Positions 27,327-35,819 of a DNA stretch of 64,000 nucleotides are shown in pieces (position 1 is the stretch's first letter; the number at the start of each line of letters is the position of its first letter). The notes under the pieces are model-generated. The model was not told where the DNA came from. It saw nothing but the letters and a program-made list of their open reading frames with translations, and did no database searches. The translations under genes were made by a program, and so were the position numbers. This DNA comes from Pseudoalteromonas gelatinilytica. Its GTDB lineage: Bacteria > Pseudomonadota > Gammaproteobacteria > Enterobacterales > Alteromonadaceae. Where the stretch lies: NCBI RefSeq assembly GCF_001641615.1, contig NZ_LRRU01000005.1, positions 28,980-92,979 on the forward strand, written 5' to 3'.

Positions 27327-27376
27327 TACAGATGTAATCTTTAATTTAAGATTACACGCGTAATCAAATAATGCAA
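27327..27376 (-). promoter_or_regulatory. BlaI-type operator dyads over the repressor promoter
   Basis: TACAGATGTA (27327-27336) is a perfect TACA-NN-TGTA dyad, the core recognised by BlaI/MecI repressors. A second near-palindrome, GATTACACGCGTAATC, lies at 27350-27365, with centres 26 bp apart. The two are joined by a larger inverted repeat, TGTAATCTT (27333-27341) against AAGATTACA (27348-27356). Read leftward, a promoter with TTGCAT (27376-27371) and TAATCT (27354-27349) at 16-bp spacing is overlapped by the dyads, so binding would block it. Confidence 0.62.
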
Positions 27377-27385
27377 ACTTTTTTG

Positions 27386-28072
27386 TTAGAGAACGTCACT
27401 TTTTTTGATACTGACTATCTGCCCTTCGGGCAAATTCAGCGTGGTGAGTGACAGTTTTGCGATATCTGTGCGGTACAGGTCGATGACTTTGTAGCCACAA
27501 AAACGTGCCATTTTACGTATTTGCCGGTTTAAACCTTGCTTTAAGACGATGCAAAACTGTGTTTCGGTGACTTGAGTCACCTCACAAGGAAGGGTTATTT
27601 GTTTATCTACAGGCACACCGTTTGCCATTTTTTTACAAAAATCACTATCAAGAGGTTTATCTACGGTGACTAAATAGCGCTTGGGTTGGTGGTAATCAGG
27701 GTGGATCAGTTGATTACAAAACTCACCGTCATTAGTCAAAATTAACAACCCACGAGAGTCCTTGTCGAGCCGGCCAATTGGGTAAACGCGAGTGGTTTTA
27801 GGCAGGCTATGAATAAGGCTTGTTGGGTCGTCAGCATTTAATTTGCAATCTATACCAACAGGCTTGTGATATGCAAAGTAGGTGAGTGGCGCTTTAGCTG
27901 AAATTTTTTCGCCAAGTACAATTACATCATCGTGCTCATTAACGTGATCTATGTGATTTGCAGCACGGCCATTTACTGTTACCTCACCTTGATCTATCAA
28001 GCGTGATGCTTGCTTTCGAGAACAAACACCTGCATGGGCAATAAATTTAGCAAGTCGTACTTTTTCTAGCAT
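27386..28072 (-). CDS. RluF-like 23S rRNA pseudouridine synthase
   Basis: RsuA/RluB/E/F-family pseudouridine synthase of 228 residues. An S4 RNA-binding domain (about 4-55, 'RLAKFIAHAGVCSRKQASRLI') is followed by the catalytic domain with the active-site Asp in 'YPIGRLDKDSRGLLILTNDG', and 'GLNRQIRKMARFCGY'. Blocks agree best with E. coli RluF, which modifies U2604 of 23S rRNA, but the long basic C-terminal tail of RluF is absent. A GTG at 28102 would add ten residues; the ATG at 28072 gives the family-like N terminus. Neither has a clear ribosome site. Convergent or linked partners are absent, so it is probably a single-gene unit. Confidence 0.87.
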   Translation of the reverse strand: MLEKVRLAKFIAHAGVCSRKQASRLIDQGEVTVNGRAANHIDHVNEHDDVIVLGEKISAKAPLTYFAYHKPVGIDCKLNADDPTSLIHSLPKTTRVYPIGRLDKDSRGLLILTNDGEFCNQLIHPDYHQPKRYLVTVDKPLDSDFCKKMANGVPVDKQITLPCEVTQVTETQFCIVLKQGLNRQIRKMARFCGYKVIDLYRTDIAKLSLTTLNLPEGQIVSIKKSDVL

Positions 28073-28152
28073 GAGTGATTTTTGTACAGTTAATTTGATC
28101 ACAGTATATCAAACCCGCGTATAAGAAGTACTACATACAAAAGGGGTTCGAC

Positions 28153-28458
28153 ATGGCAATTAAGTTATCTGAACTTGCAGCGCACCAACCACTGCAAAAG
28201 GTTATCCTTCATTCGTTGGAAATGGCACTGTATCAGGTGTCTGTGGTGATCAATAACGTTGAATATTATGTCACTGATGAGCAAGGTGAGTTTATTCGCG
28301 ATATTAGCCCGTTGCACATTCAAAAGCGCCTCGATCACTTAAGTTATGGTGATATGGTTTTACGCCACACCAGTGCTTATGATGAGATGTGTGGTCAGCC
28401 CGAAAAGCTGGCCAGCAACATGCTTGAAGTACCCTATGGTAAGAACCACTTATACTGA
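28153..28458 (+). CDS. DUF6482 family protein
   Basis: Small cytoplasmic protein of 101 residues with no membrane segment or signal. 'HSLEMALYQVSVVINNVEYYVTD', seen in short pieces as 'LEMALYQVSV' and 'EYYVTDEQG', together with 'LVLRHTSAYDEM'-like C-terminal blocks, is characteristic of the DUF6482 proteins found in marine gammaproteobacteria. No function is known. The ATG is preceded by GGGGTT. A repeat element starts 36 bases after the stop. Confidence 0.72.
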   Translation: MAIKLSELAAHQPLQKVILHSLEMALYQVSVVINNVEYYVTDEQGEFIRDISPLHIQKRLDHLSYGDMVLRHTSAYDEMCGQPEKLASNMLEVPYGKNHLY

Positions 28459-28493
28459 TTAACGATATAAGCGTATACTGAGTCATAACATTT

Positions 28494-28762
28494 TATATAC
28501 CCAAACCACCTCAAGATGCGAGTTTCAGTTGGAATTAAATGCGATTTAGGCAAGGCATTGATTGCAAGTAATAGTGTTTCTATTGTTAAAATCAATAACG
28601 CAGTATAAATTGCATTTAAACCAACCCTTTGGGCGCTTCACAGGCACTTACTCTCATCGTTGTTACTTCTTAAAAGGGACTGCCATTCTTGCAAAGTAAC
28701 GCCTTGATATTAAGCACCTGTGAAACGCTGAATTCTGCATCTTGAGGTGGCTTGGGTATATA
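28494..28762. mobile_element. MITE-like element with 26-bp terminal inverted repeats
   Basis: A 269-bp non-coding element fills the gap between the DUF6482 and GNAT genes. Its ends, 28494-28519 and 28737-28762, are inverted copies matching at 25 of 26 positions; each contains the core CCACCTCAAGATGC. Inside are two further inverted repeats: a long AT-rich hairpin at 28528-28625 (arms containing TTAAATGC and GCATTTAA) and a second at 28631-28728 (arms GCGCTTCACAGG and CCTGTGAAACGC), with shorter stems nested within each. There is no open frame for a transposase. The outer TATATA makes the exact ends and any target duplication ambiguous. This is the structure of a MITE or folded intergenic repeat. 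Confidence 0.8.
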
Positions 28763-28766
28763 TACT

Positions 28767-29174
28767 ATGTATCAATTAAAAAGTGATGACTCAGCTGATC
28801 TCAACAACCAGCTAAGAGAACAAATTGTTGCTTTCAACGCCGTGCATTTTAATGCCGAGCGTATTCCCGTTGGATTTAAATTCGTTAATAAACAAAACAC
28901 TGTTGTTGCTGGTATTCATGGCCAGGTATTTGGAAATTGGCTGCTTATTAGTTGGCTATGGTGTGATGATAAGACGCGTGGTAAAGGGCTTGCGACACGA
29001 TTACTCGCTGAATTAGAGTGTAAAGCTAAAGCGCTTGGTGCAAACACCGCACAACTTGATACGCTCGATTTCCAAGCTAAACCCTTTTACGAAAACAACG
29101 GCTACCAAGTCAAATATGAAATGCGTAACTACCCACTCGACGGCTGCCGTTATTTTATGGAAAAAAGCCTTTAA
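28767..29174 (+). CDS. GNAT family N-acetyltransferase
   Basis: Single-domain acetyltransferase of 135 residues. The acetyl-CoA loop is visible in 'DDKTRGKGLATRLLAELE' (motif A), followed by 'DTLDFQAKPFYENNGYQ', which is motif B, common in GNAT proteins acting on small molecules or protein termini. Substrate unknown. The frame is open to a TTG at 28752, but that codon is within the terminal repeat of the adjacent element, so ATG 28767 is preferred. It lies only four bases beyond the element end and has no good ribosome site, so the insertion may have replaced the native leader. Confidence 0.83.
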   Translation: MYQLKSDDSADLNNQLREQIVAFNAVHFNAERIPVGFKFVNKQNTVVAGIHGQVFGNWLLISWLWCDDKTRGKGLATRLLAELECKAKALGANTAQLDTLDFQAKPFYENNGYQVKYEMRNYPLDGCRYFMEKSL

Positions 29175-29188
29175 ATATCAGCTTTTAC

Positions 29189-29548
29189 TCACTTCGCTTT
29201 AAGCACGTCTTGCTCGGTAAAAGTAACACCTAAGAAAGGTGTTGCTTCTGGGGCAAGCATGAAAGTGCGGATGTTCATGTGGTCTTGCCCTTCAGGATTG
29301 TGTAATACGTCATCACGATAAAACGCGCCAAAGCAATCTAGGGTGTTTTGTTTACTTAGTTGATTAAGCTTTGCAAAGGCAAAAATTTTACACGAACCAT
29401 TATTTTCATTAGCCGCACTTAACAGCCCATGATTATTAAAAGCGCTTGGGGTAAAGTCATAATTGTTGTCTATGACCGCCATGGTGTCGGTAAATTCAAT
29501 TTGTTGTGGTGAGTTTGCTAATGTTGCCAGGAAATCGTTCAGAGTCAT
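29189..29548 (-). CDS. HopJ family protein
   Basis: Cytoplasmic protein of 119 residues from the HopJ family, named after a Pseudomonas syringae effector candidate but widespread in free-living gammaproteobacteria. Typical blocks are 'QIEFTDTMAVIDNNYDFTPSAF', seen in parts as 'FTDTMAVIDNNYDF', 'NENNGSCKIFAFAKL' and 'CFGAFYRDDVL'. No secretion signal or type III apparatus is in the window, so an effector role is not supported; a housekeeping function is more likely but unknown. It lies nine bases downstream of the retropepsin-like gene on the same strand, so the two are probably co-transcribed. Confidence 0.88.
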   Translation of the reverse strand: MTLNDFLATLANSPQQIEFTDTMAVIDNNYDFTPSAFNNHGLLSAANENNGSCKIFAFAKLNQLSKQNTLDCFGAFYRDDVLHNPEGQDHMNIRTFMLAPEATPFLGVTFTEQDVLKAK

Positions 29549-29557
29549 TGCTTGTCC

Positions 29558-30670
29558 TTAAAAATTGTTCTTTATCAACTCTAACTCATTCACTTGCTGA
29601 TTGATATTAAACTTAAAATTCTCTAAAAAGTTCATACCAAGCAAGCCATAGCCAACATGATTTTCTATTACCAACACTTCAAAATTACGAATACGTTGTT
29701 GTCCGACTTGAAACGACTCGAGTTGATAACGCTGCGCTTCAACAACGCCATTAGCTGTGTTTACTTCTAGTGTGCCAAGGTAATTGGCAGGACTATTCAG
29801 CGAGTTTAATTGCGTTTGATTTATGACTGTAAAGCTCGCGCCCGTGTCGATCATCAACTCGGTTTCGATATCATCGTTGATAATACTGTTCACTAAATAG
29901 TGTGAACCTCGAGCGGTTAATTTTATAACTTCAACTCCTGCGAGGGCTTGTTGAATCAACAGATGTAACTGCTCAGCTTGCTGTTTGTATTCATGATCTT
30001 CAGGCAGTTGATCTAGGGTTATTTGGCTCGCGACATAATCTTCTAAATGATAGTTAGCTAATGCATGATTATATAAGTAATGCGCGTTACCTGGCGCGTA
30101 ATCAAGCCACTGTTGACTGCTATTCAGCAATGCCTGCCATTGTTGCGCCGCACTAAGTTCATCAATATAGGATGTGCTTAGCTCGTCTATTTGTTTGTTA
30201 AGTTGTTGCTTATCATTGCTGTCTAACTGGTTGCTAAGAGCCAGTAAATTGATAATACCTTGTTGGGTATCACCTTGTGCGATTAAACGCTTAGCTTCAA
30301 GTTCAAGCATGGTGACATCGTAAGGGTGACTATTTAAAAAGGCCGTTAAAAATTGCTCACTTAAGGTGAATTTTTGATGGGAAAGCCATGTCTCAAGTTG
30401 TTGTTGCCAAATTTGTTTAAGTTGCCTTGCATAGCGAGGTTCATTAACAAGCAATTGGGTGTACTCGGCCACCGCTTTGTCGAATAATTGGTTGCTAAAT
30501 AGCGCAACAGCTTGTTGAAAATGGGCTGGTAAAACCGCGCTTTTCTTGACTATGGGAGTGGTTGCTACAGTCTCAATTTGTTTTGGCTTCACGGGGTTAA
30601 ACAGCTGCCAAATAAAGTATCCGTTTAAGCTAAGAGAACATAGCAATAATAATTTAAGAAAAGCATTCAT
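29558..30670 (-). CDS. Membrane-anchored retropepsin-like aspartic protease with TPR-like helices
   Basis: Predicted periplasmic protein of 370 residues. One N-terminal hydrophobic helix (about 5-23) anchors or exports it; residues about 50-235 are helical and TPR-like; and the C-terminal 120 residues form a single retropepsin lobe with the catalytic Asp275 in MIDTGAS, a 'TANG' strand and the closing 'GLLGMNFLENF' block. A single lobe means that activity would require a dimer, as in retroviral proteases. Bacterial proteins of this build have no well-defined substrate. hopJ follows after nine bases. Confidence 0.87.
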   Translation of the reverse strand: MNAFLKLLLLCSLSLNGYFIWQLFNPVKPKQIETVATTPIVKKSAVLPAHFQQAVALFSNQLFDKAVAEYTQLLVNEPRYARQLKQIWQQQLETWLSHQKFTLSEQFLTAFLNSHPYDVTMLELEAKRLIAQGDTQQGIINLLALSNQLDSNDKQQLNKQIDELSTSYIDELSAAQQWQALLNSSQQWLDYAPGNAHYLYNHALANYHLEDYVASQITLDQLPEDHEYKQQAEQLHLLIQQALAGVEVIKLTARGSHYLVNSIINDDIETELMIDTGASFTVINQTQLNSLNSPANYLGTLEVNTANGVVEAQRYQLESFQVGQQRIRNFEVLVIENHVGYGLLGMNFLENFKFNINQQVNELELIKNNF

Positions 30671-30737
30671 CCGTTTTGCCCAATCATTTAATCTTTGTTG
30701 TTTACTTACTCAGCATAAAACAAATTTTTGAAAGTCG

Positions 30738-31448
30738 TTACTTTTTAACTAAATGATTGAGCGCCATGATATTGCTTATTTCAATATCAGCTAACCCTTG
30801 ATAACGATATTGCGTTGCTTGGTTATTAAGCCAAACGCTTTGGCAGCCGGCATTATTTGCGCCTTGCACATCAGTATCTAGGCTATCGCCAATGTGCAAA
30901 ATTTCCTTGTGAGGCACCTTTAAGTGTTTGGCTGCGCTATCAAATAAGGCGCTATGCGGCTTCGCTTTTCCGTGTGGGCCTGCTTGTAAAACTAACTCAA
31001 ACACGCCATTAAGGTTAAACTTTTCTACTTCAACATTACCATTGGTGATGGCGATGAGGCGGTAGTGTTTACTGAGATTAGTAAGTAATTCAAGTACTTC
31101 ATCAGTCACGTTTATTTGACTGCGGGCATCAGCGAATGCCTGATAAGCATTTTCGGCATGCAACTGAGCTTGCTCTGCTGAAAAACCCAGATCGGTCATG
31201 GCATAGTGTAATGCTGCTTGTCGCCAGCGTGTAACGTCATCAATTAAAGTTGCATCATGTTTTAAAGCACACTCGCGGCATGTTAACCAGTAGCTCATGC
31301 TATCGGTGGGCCATTGTTCTAGCGCTTCGAGGTAATCAGCTTGTGCTTGCAAGGCTGACTTTATGATCGGATGGTTGTTGTAAAGTGTGTCGTCTAAATC
31401 AAAACTTAAAACAGAAACTGGCGATAGGGCACGGTTAAATCGGATCAT
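30738..31448 (-). CDS. yigB: HAD family phosphatase YigB
   Basis: HAD-superfamily phosphatase of 236 residues. Motif I is SFDLDDTLY near residues 15-23, motif II is the 'AITNG' strand, motif III the 'KAKPHSALF' Lys, and motif IV 'HIGDSLDTDVQGA'. E. coli YigB dephosphorylates the 5-amino-6-(5-phosphoribitylamino)uracil intermediate of riboflavin synthesis, and the position right after xerC is the same as in E. coli, which supports orthology. It is the last gene of the lptM-lysA-dapF-DUF484-xerC-yigB run, with a 12-base gap after xerC. Confidence 0.9.
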   Translation of the reverse strand: MIRFNRALSPVSVLSFDLDDTLYNNHPIIKSALQAQADYLEALEQWPTDSMSYWLTCRECALKHDATLIDDVTRWRQAALHYAMTDLGFSAEQAQLHAENAYQAFADARSQINVTDEVLELLTNLSKHYRLIAITNGNVEVEKFNLNGVFELVLQAGPHGKAKPHSALFDSAAKHLKVPHKEILHIGDSLDTDVQGANNAGCQSVWLNNQATQYRYQGLADIEISNIMALNHLVKK

Positions 31449-31460
31449 AATGACAAGGGT

Positions 31461-32414
31461 TTACTCTGAAGTTGAGCGCTTTTTAGCGCGTGGATGGGTG
31501 TTATCGTACACTTTAGCTAAATGCTGAAAATCTAAATGCGTATAAACTTGAGTTGCAGACAAACTACTGTGTCCTAACAGTTCTTGAACTGCACGCAGAT
31601 CCCCTGATGATTCTAAGATATGTGATGCAAACGAGTGGCGCAATTTATGCGGATGCACTTGCGAGCTGATCCCTTGCTTAATTCCCCATTCTTGCATCCG
31701 TAAGCGAACTTGGCGTACGGAAATTCGCTTTTTTTGGCTGCTAACAAACACGGCTATTTCATCAGGATGTGCAAATTGAGGGCGAATTTTCAGCCATGCT
31801 TTTAATGCACTGAGCGCTTTGCTGCCTACAGGTAATAAACGTTCTTTGTTACCTTTACCACGGACTAAAATTTCGCCTTCAGTCGGGTTTATATCTTGTA
31901 AGTTAGCACCAACTAACTCGCTAATACGCAGACCCGAAGAGTACATTAATTCCATCATAGCTTTGTCACGAATAGCTAAAGGCTCATCATCTGGCAGTTC
32001 TAGTAGCTTAGCCATTTGATCTACGTCTAAATTTTTGGGTAAAGGCTTGGAAAATTTAGGCCCTTTAATGGCCTCTGCCGGATTGTGATAATGTGCCTGA
32101 CTGGCTATATTTTTGGCTTTTAAGAATTTATATAAACTGCGAATACAACTTAGTTTTAAACTGATTGTGCGACCACTTAATTGTTTGCTGCGCATTTGCA
32201 TGCTGTAACGGCGAATATGCTCACCTTGAACAGCAAACCAGTCTTCACATAGTTTACTAAAGTACAAAGCTGCGAAGCCTAGCTGGCTAGTATATTGGTT
32301 TACTGTGTGCGCTGAGTATTGTTTTTCGTAGCGTAAGTAGTCTGCAAATAGTTGGATGGGTGTTCGCCAAGCATCACTTAATTCATCAATGTCTGGCGTC
32401 GTCACATCGCTCAT
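31461..32414 (-). CDS. xerC: Tyrosine recombinase XerC
   Basis: XerC with XerD resolves chromosome dimers at dif, activated by FtsK. The 317-residue product has the SAM-like core-binding domain (about 17-105) and the catalytic domain with the complete set: Arg163 (SSGLRISEL), Lys187 (GKGNKE), His256 and Arg259 (HKLRH), His282 (LLGHSS) and Tyr291 (YTHL). Its ATG overlaps the DUF484 stop by four bases. The DUF484-xerC-yigB order is conserved in gammaproteobacteria and separates it from integrases of mobile elements. Confidence 0.96.
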   Translation of the reverse strand: MSDVTTPDIDELSDAWRTPIQLFADYLRYEKQYSAHTVNQYTSQLGFAALYFSKLCEDWFAVQGEHIRRYSMQMRSKQLSGRTISLKLSCIRSLYKFLKAKNIASQAHYHNPAEAIKGPKFSKPLPKNLDVDQMAKLLELPDDEPLAIRDKAMMELMYSSGLRISELVGANLQDINPTEGEILVRGKGNKERLLPVGSKALSALKAWLKIRPQFAHPDEIAVFVSSQKKRISVRQVRLRMQEWGIKQGISSQVHPHKLRHSFASHILESSGDLRAVQELLGHSSLSATQVYTHLDFQHLAKVYDNTHPRAKKRSTSE

Positions 32415-33022
32415 GCAAGTTCCAATAAGCGCAGTTGCAATGAGCGCACAAACTCAAGGACAAAAAAGCTGTCTTTTGCCGGTTCGAAGTGATTTACGTC
32501 ATCACTACCAAACGCCAAAATTGCCACAGGGTGTTTCGTGTTACCAATTAGATATAAAGCAGTCGATTGAGTCGTGTCTGAAAACAGTAAGTCTCTTTCT
32601 TGTTGGCTTACTCGACCCAAGTAAATGCCGTCGTTTTGCAGGCGATGAGCAATTAATTCATCAAACTTTTTATCGTACTTAACTAAGTGGCATTCGTTAA
32701 TGGATGGGTTCGTGCAGATAATATTGCGCAAGTTGCTAGCCAGTGTCGTAAAGTCGTAGTTAGTCCATAACTGACGATGACAGTCGCTAAATAAGCGGTA
32801 AATTAACTCGTTTTCTTTTGCTTGTTCAACGAGCTGCTCAATCTTATTTTTTAATAACGTATTGTGTTCACGTAATTGGCGCTGTTGAATATGCACCAAA
32901 GACGTTGCTCCCGCCGTTTGCTGTTGTAGTTCAACTTCAGCGAGCACATCAGGGTTTTTAATAAAAAAATCAGGGTGTGCTTTTAAATATTCAGCAATTT
33001 GTTGTTCTGTTAGTTTGCTCAT
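32411..33022 (-). CDS. DUF484 family protein
   Basis: Cytoplasmic protein of 203 residues. The N-terminal '[19 protein letters not shown]' pattern, a central coiled coil (about 40-70) and a C-terminal GAF-like domain (about 80-200) define the DUF484 family, consistently encoded between dapF and xerC. Function is unknown; its constant place next to xerC has suggested a link to recombination or cell-cycle functions, but that is inference. It overlaps dapF and xerC by four bases each (ATGA), so all three are translationally coupled. Confidence 0.92.
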   Translation of the reverse strand: MSKLTEQQIAEYLKAHPDFFIKNPDVLAEVELQQQTAGATSLVHIQQRQLREHNTLLKNKIEQLVEQAKENELIYRLFSDCHRQLWTNYDFTTLASNLRNIICTNPSINECHLVKYDKKFDELIAHRLQNDGIYLGRVSQQERDLLFSDTTQSTALYLIGNTKHPVAILAFGSDDVNHFEPAKDSFFVLEFVRSLQLRLLELA

Positions 33023-33849
33023 AGTGCCACTTGTCCATCAAAAACATGCTCAGCAGGGCCTGTCATTCGTACAGGGTGGCCTTCGCCTTGCCAACGTACT
33101 TGTAAACTGCCGCCGGGCAAGTCAACTTGTACGGTAGTAGCAAGTTTATTCTGAATTTGACCAACCACGACCGCAGCACAGGCACCTGTACCACAGGCTA
33201 AGGTTTCACTAACGCCACGTTCCCACACTCTTAGTTTAATGTGATCTTGCGAAATTACCTGCATAAAACCAACATTTGCGCGTTGTGGAAAGCGTTCATG
33301 ATTTTCAAGCAGTGGGCCTAAGGTGGTGACTTCTGCGGTATGAATGTCATCAACTTCTAACACGCAATGCGGGTTACCCATCGATACTGCGCCACTAAAT
33401 ACCGTATGTTCTTCCGTGCGAAGAATATAGGTCAGCTCACGCTTGCTGGCTTTTAATGGGATTTTGTTCGGTTCAAAATTGGGATGGCCCATATTTACCG
33501 TTACTTGACCATCTTTCTCTATATAAAGCGTGAGGTTACCAGACTTTGTTGAAACCGAGATTTTATGCTTATTGGTTAGGCCTTTCATACGTACAAAGCG
33601 GGCGAAACAGCGCGCACCGTTGCCGCACTGTTCAACTTCGTTACCATCGGCATTGAAAATACGATAATGAAAATCGAGATCAGGAGAGTAAGGGGCTTCA
33701 ACCATAAGCAGTTGATCGAAGCCAATGCCGAAATGGCGATCTGCCAGCTTCTTTATTTGATCACGTGATAAAAAAACATTTTGAGTAATGTTATCAATAA
33801 CGACAAAGTCATTACCTAGGCCGTGCATTTTTGAAAAATTAACTAACAT
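33019..33849 (-). CDS. dapF: Diaminopimelate epimerase
   Basis: DapF converts LL- to meso-diaminopimelate, needed for lysine and peptidoglycan. The 276-residue product has both catalytic cysteines, Cys75 (EQCGNGARC) and Cys219 ([10 protein letters not shown]), placed symmetrically in the two halves, and an intact 'MGNPHCVL' block. lysA is 64 bases upstream and would consume the product, while DUF484 overlaps its stop by four bases. The lysA-dapF order within this operon matches the pathway in reverse. Confidence 0.97.
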   Translation of the reverse strand: MLVNFSKMHGLGNDFVVIDNITQNVFLSRDQIKKLADRHFGIGFDQLLMVEAPYSPDLDFHYRIFNADGNEVEQCGNGARCFARFVRMKGLTNKHKISVSTKSGNLTLYIEKDGQVTVNMGHPNFEPNKIPLKASKRELTYILRTEEHTVFSGAVSMGNPHCVLEVDDIHTAEVTTLGPLLENHERFPQRANVGFMQVISQDHIKLRVWERGVSETLACGTGACAAVVVGQIQNKLATTVQVDLPGGSLQVRWQGEGHPVRMTGPAEHVFDGQVAL

Positions 33850-33913
33850 AACGCTCTAATTCGGGTTTGCTCTGAGCTAATCATGCCACAGAGCAGGGCG
33901 GTTATAAAAACGT

Positions 33914-35167
33914 TTATGGTAAAATTTTCTCACCTTGCCAAAGGCTTTCTAAGGTTTCGCGTTGGCGAATTAAATGGCTTTGCTGACCATCCACCATAAT
34001 CTCTGCAACACGCGGGCGTGAGTTGTAGTTTGAGCTCATTGTGAAACCATATGCGCCAGCGCTGCGCTGCGCTAAAAGGTCACCGGCTTGAAGTGCAAGC
34101 TCACGGTCTTTGCCTAAAAAGTCGCCGGTTTCACAGACTGGGCCGACAATGTCGTAGTTGTAAGTAGGCGTATCATCTGCGCGAGGTTCAACTGGCACAA
34201 TACTTTGCCAAGCTTGATACAGTGATGGACGCAACATATCGTTCATGCCTGCATCAACAATAGCAAAGAACTTATCTTGGTTTTGTTTAATAAACTCAAC
34301 TTTAGTAACTAAAATACCTGCGTTGGCTGCAATCGCACGACCAGGTTCAAAAATAAGTTCTAAATCTTGGTAGTCTGCTAATCGAGCGGTAATTTTATCA
34401 ACATACTCGCTTGGATGAGGAGGCGTTTCGCCATTATAAGGCACGCCAAGACCACCACCGATATCTAGGTGAGTTAGCTTGATGCCAACCGCTTTTAACT
34501 CTTCGATAAGAGTCAGTACTTTTTCAAGTGCTGCTAAGAAAGGTTTTATTTCCGTTAGCTGCGAACCGATGTGGCAATCTACACCGGTAATTTTTAAACC
34601 GGGTAATGATGCTGCATGTTGATACACAGTCACCGCAGTTTGAATATCAATACCAAACTTATTCTCTTTTAAGCCGGTTGAGATATAAGGGTGCGTTTTT
34701 GCATCTATATCTGGGTTTACGCGAATCGAAATCGGTGCCACTAAGTTAAGATCCGTTGCCACTTTTGAAATACGCTCAAGCTCAGCCACTGACTCAACGT
34801 TAAAACACTTGATCCCCAATTCAAGTGCATAGGCAATTTCGTCAGCGGTTTTTGCAACGCCAGAAAACACAACCTTACTTGCGTCTCCGCCTGCTTGGAT
34901 AACACGCGCAAGCTCACCTTTTGAAACGATGTCAAAACCTGAACCAAGTCGCGCTAAAATATTCAGCACGGCAATATTTGAGTTGGCTTTTACGGCATAG
35001 CACACCAAGCTCTTATGCGACTGAGCAGCGTCTGCAAATGCTAAATAATGACGTTCAAAGGTTTTGCGAGAATAGATATAACAAGGCGTACCATATTGTT
35101 CGGCAAGCTCTTTGACAGCGATGTCTTCAGCGAACAGCTGATTATTATTGTAGTTAAAAAAGTCCAT
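33914..35167 (-). CDS. lysA: Diaminopimelate decarboxylase
   Basis: LysA is a PLP enzyme that decarboxylates meso-diaminopimelate to lysine. The 417 residues comprise a TIM barrel with the PLP Lys60 (CYAVKANSN) and a C-terminal beta domain; the 'HIGSQ' and 'GGGLGVPY' phosphate-binding blocks and 'GPVCETGDFL' with its active-site Cys are present. The start codon follows the lptM stop with no gap. The lptM-lysA-dapF arrangement is common in gammaproteobacteria outside the enterics, in which lysA is elsewhere. I saw no lysine riboswitch upstream. Confidence 0.97.
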   Translation of the reverse strand: MDFFNYNNNQLFAEDIAVKELAEQYGTPCYIYSRKTFERHYLAFADAAQSHKSLVCYAVKANSNIAVLNILARLGSGFDIVSKGELARVIQAGGDASKVVFSGVAKTADEIAYALELGIKCFNVESVAELERISKVATDLNLVAPISIRVNPDIDAKTHPYISTGLKENKFGIDIQTAVTVYQHAASLPGLKITGVDCHIGSQLTEIKPFLAALEKVLTLIEELKAVGIKLTHLDIGGGLGVPYNGETPPHPSEYVDKITARLADYQDLELIFEPGRAIAANAGILVTKVEFIKQNQDKFFAIVDAGMNDMLRPSLYQAWQSIVPVEPRADDTPTYNYDIVGPVCETGDFLGKDRELALQAGDLLAQRSAGAYGFTMSSNYNSRPRVAEIMVDGQQSHLIRQRETLESLWQGEKILP

Positions 35168-35347
35168 CTATTGGTCCTGTTTTTGCTCTGGTTGTTCGGA
35201 TGGATCAGCTTGTGGCTGAGACTTTGCAGGCGGCTTAGTATCATCTGGCAGATAAAGAGCACCACTTTGTCCGCAACCTGCTAGGGTTAGTAGAAGGGCG
35301 CTTAGAGGTAAAATGGTTTTTAATTTTTGGCTATGAGTCTCTTTCAT
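35168..35347 (-). CDS. lptM: LptM (YifL-like) small lipoprotein
   Basis: A short gene of 59 residues. Its product starts MKETHSQKLKTILPLSALLL, then TLAGCGQSGALYLPDD and a Pro/Gln-rich tail. The lipobox LAGC gives a mature N-terminal Cys, followed by the 'GCGQSGALYLP' block that is diagnostic of LptM. In E. coli LptM assists oxidative maturation of the LPS translocon LptD at the outer membrane. The TAG stop abuts the lysA ATG, so the gene heads the lysA-dapF-DUF484-xerC-yigB operon, and it is divergent from cyaY, as in E. coli. Confidence 0.92.
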   Translation of the reverse strand: MKETHSQKLKTILPLSALLLTLAGCGQSGALYLPDDTKPPAKSQPQADPSEQPEQKQDQ

Positions 35348-35495
35348 TAGATTAATACGGTTGCTGGCTTTATAATCGCAGAGTAACAGAATATTTAAAA
35401 AATGCAGCTATTCGCGGATGAATTTATTCCTGTTACACTTGATGTACACAATCTGCCCCCAGATCTAGGCTTAAAGCCAGTTAAAGGACACTAAA

Positions 35496-35819
35496 ATGAC
35501 TGATCATGAATACCACACACTAGCCGATGCATTAATGCTAACTATTGAAGAGCAAATCGATGAATGTGATGCCGATTTAGACTATGAATCAGCGTCAGGT
35601 ATTTTAGAAATCATCTTTCCTGATCGCAGTAAAATAGTGATCAACAAGCAAGCACCATTACACCAAGTTTGGGTAGCGACTAAATTTAACGGTCACCATT
35701 TTGAACTACGCGACGATAAGTGGATTGATAACCGCTCAGGTGCAGAGTTTTGGCAATTTATGTGTGATGCAGCAACTCGCCAAGCAGGTCAAACAATTGA
35801 ATGGCGTTCTGAACTATGA
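35496..35819 (+). CDS. cyaY: Frataxin-like iron protein CyaY
   Basis: CyaY is the bacterial frataxin that binds iron and modulates IscS-dependent iron-sulfur assembly. The 107-residue product has the acidic first helix (rich in Asp/Glu at about 18-30), the '[18 protein letters not shown]' strands and the '[15 protein letters not shown]' block with its conserved Trp. AAAGGA precedes the ATG. The cyaY/lptM divergent pair is a conserved landmark. Its stop overlaps the next start by four bases (ATGA), which couples it to the esterase gene. Confidence 0.95.
   Translation: MTDHEYHTLADALMLTIEEQIDECDADLDYESASGILEIIFPDRSKIVINKQAPLHQVWVATKFNGHHFELRDDKWIDNRSGAEFWQFMCDAATRQAGQTIEWRSEL

Noticed and set aside
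28494..28762. CRISPR array or attC-type integron site
   Set aside because: Repeats are inverted and occur once each; there are no direct repeats with spacers and no integron core sites or integrase nearby.
29189..29548. Type III secretion effector
   Set aside because: HopJ is common in free-living bacteria, and no secretion signal, chaperone or secretion genes are here.
31461..32414. Phage or integron integrase
   Set aside because: The DUF484-xerC-yigB context and full XerC motif set show the housekeeping recombinase.
35348..35495. Lysine riboswitch upstream of the lysA operon
   Set aside because: The gap is too short (148 bases, shared with cyaY) and shows none of the conserved lysine-aptamer helices.
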